From Lamellibrachia columna (lineage: Eukaryota > Annelida > Polychaeta > Sabellida > Siboglinidae): 64,000 nucleotides of DNA. This document shows, piece after piece, positions 59,328-64,000 of this stretch. The stretch covers positions 9,466,193-9,530,192 of the forward strand of contig OY759265.1 in NCBI GenBank assembly GCA_963662155.1, read 5' to 3'. The first letter of the stretch is position 1. Each line of letters starts with the position of its first letter. Under the pieces are notes generated by a model. It was not told the DNA's origin, searched no databases, and was given only the letters and a program-made list of their open reading frames with translations. The position numbers and the translations under genes are program-made.

Positions 59328-59657
59328 TCAGCCACCAGCAAGTAATTGTCTGTAGATAGCAGCAGTAGTCAATATCCGACTTTGAAAATGATTTACTGTT
59401 GAAGACGGCGGGTAAGCCATGGAAGGAATCTGCAACATAAAAAAATCGAATTGATTAAGCACCTTTAATTTGTAACGTTCAATATGGCAGTAATTATGAA
59501 TTATGTCACAATCTGCGTAAGCCGCAGTTTCGTCAACTTGAACGTATCCGACGTCTCCTCTTTTCGACGAACAAACCTTCCTGCCGGTCGCTTTGTAGTC
59601 CAAATCTTGAAGTCGTCTCGGCCGCTTAATGAAAGAAGCGACAAGACACACATCCAT
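59328..59657 (-). CDS. possible two-exon small gene, 60 aa, unknown function
   Basis: Exon 1 runs 59657-59577, ending GGCAGGAAG before a weak donor GTTTGT. Exon 2 runs 59429-59328, preceded by a clear acceptor (TTTTTTATGTTGCAG) and followed 33 bp after the stop by AATAAA (59295-59290). Joined, it reads MDVCLVASFIKRPRRLQDLD...TGRK then IPSMAYPPSSTVNHF...LLAGG. There is no TM segment or known domain. An E-box CACGTG lies about 60 bp upstream. The acceptor-stop-polyA layout supports a terminal exon more strongly than it supports exon 1; the true upstream exons could be elsewhere. Confidence 0.33.
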   Translation of the reverse strand: MDVCLVASFIKRPRRLQDLDYKATGRKVCSSKRGDVGYVQVDETAAYADCDIIHNYCHIERYKLKVLNQFDFFMLQIPSMAYPPSSTVNHFQSRILTTAAIYRQLLAGG

Positions 59658-60307
59658 CCACTTCGACGTCGTACGTACAACTGGTTGTCAGGTAGACGTG
59701 AACCACGTCACGTGCTGGTGAACCTGCCCCGCTTGACTGGTTAGCAAACCAAAGTTATATCATGACAATCTAACGAAAATATAGTTTATTACGACATTAA
59801 AACTAATGTAGGCATATATAAATTTATTTAAAAAAGAACAATTTCATGAACTGCAAACGCCTCAGTGACGTTGACCAATTGTTTGAATACGATGATGCTT
59901 ACGTCGATGCGCGGCAGCAATGTCCTGCCAGTGACGTATGCACCAATTCAAATTTGTTTCAGTTCACGTACAGTGACTAAACGTTCACATCTAAAGTTCA
60001 CATCTTAAATGTATAAACGTGTTAATGAAAGAAGATATACCGGTAACCGACATAAATTAGTTTTAAAAGTCACTACAAACACATGTTATCGAATGTTAAC
60101 CAAAAATATCCAACGTGCCAGATGCCAGATGTTTTTGGGGCCAACCACCCAACTCCTGCCATTTTTGAGAGTTCACCTCCCACCTCCCGCCAATCCTACA
60201 TTCCACCTTTTTTAGACCAACCTCCCGCCTCCCATTCCTGCCACCCACTGCCACTCCCCCCTCATTGGAGTTGAGAGCATTCAGTAGTCGGACTATGGTC
60301 TGTTCGC

Positions 60308-60915
60308 CTTGTTCCCCTTTTCCCCTTGTTCCCCTTGTTCCCCTTGTTCTCCTTGTTCGCCTTGTTCCCCTTGTTCTCCTTGTTCCCCTTGTTCTCCTTG
60401 TTCCCCTTGTTCTCCTTGTTCCCCTTGTTCTCCTTGTTCACCTTGTTCTCCTTGTTCACCTTGTTCACCTTGTTCCCCTTGTTCTCCTTGTTCCCCTCGT
60501 TCCCCTTGTTCCCCTTGTTCCCCTTGTTCTCCTTGTTCACCTTGTTCACCTTATTCCCCTTGTTCCCCTTGTTCCCCTTGTTCTCCTTGTTCCCCTTGTT
60601 CCCCTTGTTCTCCTTGTTCCCCTTGTTCACCTTGTTCCCCTTGTTTCCCTTGTTCTCCTTGTTCCCCTTGTTCCCCTTGTTCTCCTTGTTCCCCTTGTTC
60701 CCCTTGTTCTCCTTGTTCCCCTTGTTCACCTTGTTCCCCTTGTTCCCCTTGTTCACCTTGTTCCCCTTGTTCCCCTTGTTCCCCTTGTTCCCCTTGTTCA
60801 CCTTGTTCCCCTTGTTCCCCTTGTTCCCCTTGTTCCCCTTGTTCACCTTGTTCCCCTTGTTCCCCTTGTTCCCCTTGTTCCCCTTGTTCACCTTGTTCCC
60901 CTTGTTCCCCTTCCC
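60308..60915. repeat. 9-bp minisatellite (CCCCTTGTT)n, about 67 copies
   Basis: Units vary between TTCCCC, TTCTCC and TTCACC. Because the period is a multiple of 3, all six frames are open ([20 protein letters not shown] repeats); none is a gene. Confidence 0.95.
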
Positions 60916-60998
60916 CTGAGGGGAGGGGGAGGGGGAGGGGGAGGGGGAGGGGGGAGGGGAGGGGGAGGGGGAGGGGGAGGGGGAGGGGGAGGGGGACA
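60916..60998. repeat. (GAGGGG)n G-rich hexanucleotide repeat
   Basis: About 14 units abutting the 9-bp array with a sharp strand switch from C-rich to G-rich. Runs of four or five G at every hexamer make a G-quadruplex plausible. Confidence 0.9.
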
Positions 60999-61736
60999 GC
61001 TCACAGTCTCGTACGACACTCCTCCGTCTATTCTCGAACCATTTAAGATACGAATGTTTGCGTTCAGACGGAGATTTTGCCGCATGTCGTGATAATGTAT
61101 TTGTGGGTCTCGACGACATCCAAGTAAGCACCAATTAAGCAGGTTTTACTGGACTTTGCAGGGGAGACCGGGGCTAGCTGTTACACATTTCCGTTAAAGT
61201 CACTTTTTGTGAAAAAGTATGTTAGATGCATTATTTCTGTCAACGTACCATTAATATTCCGTATTATAGTTAGGTAGATATGTGAAGTTTCCCAGGCGCG
61301 GTCGACTGTAACAACTGGCCCCGTAAGCGGGGCAAGTTGTTACAACACACGGGCACGTTGTTACAGCAAAGAACGTGTGGATCGCAAAGCATGTGTCACT
61401 CGTACATGTTACTGTTGTTACATTAATTGGATTATACACACTTTTACATCTTATACGCAGTGTGCATAAGAATGTAGCTGTTCACAGCTTCGTATATCAA
61501 ACTTTTCATTGTTAGTTACCAAAGGGCACTAATTCCCCAGATTTATACATAACAATCAATTGTGAATGGATTATTGAATGGAGTATAGAATTGTGAATGG
61601 CACTATATATGTAGTGCGACTTCTATTTGATTGAACGATACACACACGTGCGCCCTCATGCCCACGCGCAAGAACATCCACAGTTCAATGTATCGTGCAA
61701 TATTTATGAATTGTTCAAATAGGGCTGTGTCCAAAA

Positions 61737-61860
61737 AATAACAAGATTGCCATCCAAGGCAAAACGCTCATGTGACTAGTGGACCTTGACTTATCGAGAG
61801 TCCAACAATGTTTCATTTATGTGTAACCCGCCCTTCTGAGATATATGTTAATTTTGTTTG
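61737..61860 (-). mobile_element. CR1 3' end (5'-truncated insertion)
   Basis: In reverse complement it reads the RT C-terminus region (GGGCGGGTTACACATAAATG), ATTGTTGGACTCTCGATAAG and TTGGATGGCAATCTTGTTA, matching 55130-55240. Confidence 0.8.
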
Positions 61861-62346
61861 ACGCTGCTAGCATTTACAATACTGGTTAAAAACTAATACC
61901 ATAGGCTTCAAAAGTGAAATAATGCGTTCACACGTCGTGGTTAAATATATTTTGTTCTTTCAGTCACGAGGGGCCTCCTATAAGAAACAAATGTAAGCTT
62001 AGGGGGTCCACATTTTATCGTTGTACAGATGTAATTACCCTTCCGCTGTTGCACCTGTTGCTGCGTGTGAGGCTACTCTGGTTCGTCTGTGCTAAAACTC
62101 GACGGTTTTCGCAGAACTCAACATCATCATATTGGTAGTTTAGCTGATTCATTCAGTTCATGCTATTGTCATTCATATAATTGATGAGTGTGTGTTTTGT
62201 GGTTTAGGGCGCCACCTGTTGGATGTCTGCAGTAATGCTACTAATGAGTGTCTAGTTGAGGCACATTTTACTTCTCGGAATTACAGAGCACTGTGTCTGC
62301 AAGCGCATTACTCCAGTAACAATGGTTCAGACCACAATTTGTAATC

Positions 62347-62520
62347 TAGTCATTTAGCAGACGCTCTTATCCAGAGCGACTTACAACAAGTGCATTCAAT
62401 CTAAGTTGGTAAAAATAACTACAGGTCGCTATAATAGCAAGCGTTTCCACAAAAATAGACGCTAATAGCCATTACAGTGCCTGAAAAGAATATTTTTTTT
62501 CGAGGGGGGTGACGCCCGAG
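62347..62520 (+). mobile_element. repeat fragment with a GCAGACGCTCTTATCCAGAG motif, then block shared with 20290-20390
   Basis: The motif forms a short hairpin (CGCTC/GAGCG). It closely resembles a short element I know from many fish genomes (TTTAGCAGACGC...AAAGCGACTTACA). AATAGCCATTACAGTGCCTG at about 62464 pairs with the reverse-strand copy at 20345. Boundaries are unresolved. Confidence 0.45.
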
Positions 62521-62872
62521 CGTTGTTACAGTTGTAACAACTTGCCCCAATACAATTGTAACAACATTCCCCCAAACAGAGTTTGCATATAAACGCACAT
62601 GAACGATAACTTCTACTTGACATAAACCACTGTACTATATGGTAGATATGTTTAAAGTTTCATTCACAACAGTGGCTGCGTGAGATGATATTATGTGGCC
62701 AGACCAAACACGTTTTTAGGTGGTTCAAAATAATTTTTGGGCCACACCTCGTTAATTTCGTCTTCTTAACTCCCTATTTTGGACAGTGTGTCTGCTGGTG
62801 GACTTCCAACCAAACACTGTCGATGGTGTATCCATGTGTGTTCTATATTTTCGTAAAATGACTCTGTAACAA

Positions 62873-64000
62873 CTTGCCCCTGCATACACCTAGCCCCGGT
62901 CTCCCCTACTTGCCCCTGGATACACCTAGCCCCGGTCTCCCCTACTTGCCCCTGGATACACCTAGCCCCGGTCTCCCCTACTTGCCCCTGGATACACCTA
63001 GCCCAGTCTCCCCTACTTGCCCCTGGATACACCTAGCCCAGTCTCCCCTACTTGCCCCTGGATACACCTAGCCCCTGTCTCCCCTACTTGCCCCTGGATA
63101 CACCTAGCCCAGTCTCCCCTACTTGCCCCTGGATACACCTAGCCCCGGTCTCCCCTACTTGCCCCTGGATACACCTAGCCCAGTCTCCCCTATTTGCCCC
63201 TGGATACACCTAGCCCAGTCTCCCCTACTTGCCCCTGGATACACCTAGCCCCTGTCTCCCCTACTTGCCCCTGGATACACCTAGCCCAGTCTCCCCTACT
63301 TGCCCCTCGATACACCTAGCCCAGTCTCCCCTACTTGCCCCTGGATACACCTAGCCCAGTCTCCCCTACTTGCCCCTGGATACACATAGCCCAGTCTCCC
63401 CTACTTGCCCCTGGATACACCTAGCCCCTGTCTCCCCTACTTGCCCCTGGATACACATAGCCCAGTCTCCCCTACTTGCCCCTGCATACACCTAGCCCCA
63501 GTCTCCCCTACTTGCCCCTGGATACACCTAGCCCAGTCTCCCCTACTTGCCCCTGGATACACCTAGCCCAGTCTCCCCTACTTGCCCCTGGATACACCTA
63601 GCCCAGTCTCCCCTACTTGCCCCTGGATACACCTACCCCCTGTCTCCCCTACTTGCCCCTGGATACACCTAGCCCAGTCTCCCCTACTTGCCCCTGCATA
63701 CACCTAGCCCCTGTCTCCCCTACTTGCCCCTGGATACACCTAGCCCAGTCTCCCCTACTTGCCCCTGCATACACCTAGCCCCAGTCTCCCCTACTTGCCC
63801 CTGCATACACCTAGCCCAGTCTCCCCTACTTGCCCCTGCATACACCTAGCCCAGTCTCCCCTACTTGCCCCTGGATACACCTAGCCCAGTCTCCCCTACT
63901 TGCCCCTGGATACACCTAGCCCAGTCTCCCCTACTTGCCCCTGGATACACCTAACCCAGTCTCCCCTACTTGCCCCTGCATACACCTAGCCCCAGTCTCC
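62873..64000. repeat. minisatellite, 34-36-bp unit, about 33 copies, running off the window end
   Basis: The unit contains CTACTTGCCCCTGGATACAC and CTAGCCCAGTCTCCC. The first units carry the complete right terminal inverted repeat of the 61160-62907 element (CTAGCCCCGGTCTCCCCT), so the array seems to be amplified transposon end sequence. Later units mostly have the shorter CCCAGTCTCC form. Confidence 0.93.

Larger units (their letters stand above)
61160..62907. mobile_element. candidate DNA transposon bounded by an 18-bp perfect inverted repeat
   Basis: AGGGGAGACCGGGGCTAG at 61160-61177 is the exact reverse complement of CTAGCCCCGGTCTCCCCT at 62890-62907. Sub-terminal words TGTTACA/TGTAACA and GGGGCAAGTTGTTACA (about 61330, and inverted at about 62540) add further inverted similarity. 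No transposase is seen; a CR1 tail (61737-61860) lies inside. A target duplication is not clear. Confidence 0.5.

Noticed and set aside
60262..61134. Open frames of GNKGNK, SPCSPC or LVPLVPL repeats on both strands
   Set aside because: A 9-bp unit leaves all frames open; no flanking gene structure.

Overview
The window is animal (metazoan) nuclear DNA. Its genes are split by GT-AG introns, it carries non-LTR retrotransposons, tRNA-derived SINEs and MITEs, and it is very rich in tandem repeats. The most likely source is a cephalochordate (lancelet). That is an inference from gene content, CR1-type LINEs with an esterase ORF1, and several intronic minisatellites that lie on or against exon-intron boundaries; I recall such arrays being described in amphioxus, but could not check this here. 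No prokaryotic gene organisation is present.

Three spliced genes can be reconstructed with every exon junction in phase. (1) Plus strand, coding 9629-18714, 6 coding exons plus a probable 5' UTR exon ending at 9261: a 410-aa multi-pass membrane protein of the TauE/SafE (sulfite exporter-like) family. (2) Minus strand, 43569 down to 24955, 11 exons: a 1771-aa NACHT-WD40 protein closest in plan and length to NWD2. (3) Minus strand, 56712 down to 45756, 11 exons: an 866-aa ebony-type enzyme with adenylation, carrier and GNAT-like amine-selecting regions (beta-alanyl-biogenic amine synthase family). A fourth, plus-strand gene (coding 23652-24701) encodes a 349-aa RGG-rich disordered protein and ends convergently with the NWD2-like gene, the two AATAAA signals lying within 16 bp. 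A possible two-exon 60-aa gene lies at 59657-59328 (minus).

Layout: 1-9000 is mobile-element-rich (CR1 ORF1, CR1 RT, SINEs, a 34-bp array). 9000-18714 is the TauE/SafE-like gene, with a 3.5-kb 34-bp minisatellite in intron 1. 18715-22380 is intergenic with MITE and CR1 remnants. 22380-24790 is the RGG gene. 24955-43569 is the NWD2-like gene, whose intron 5 holds two arrays (64-bp and 16-bp units) totalling nearly 5 kb. 43570-45755 is intergenic. 45756-56712 is the ebony-like gene, with two non-LTR fragments in its introns. 57000-64000 is repeat-rich and ends in an array that appears to be an amplified transposon terminal inverted repeat.

The most striking signal is the placement of minisatellites on splice sites. 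The 64-bp array in NWD2-like intron 5 repeats the real 5' splice site of exon 5 almost 50 times. The 46-bp array before ebony exon 10 repeats its 3' splice site and first coding bases six times. Four further small arrays touch or abut splice sites in the same two genes.
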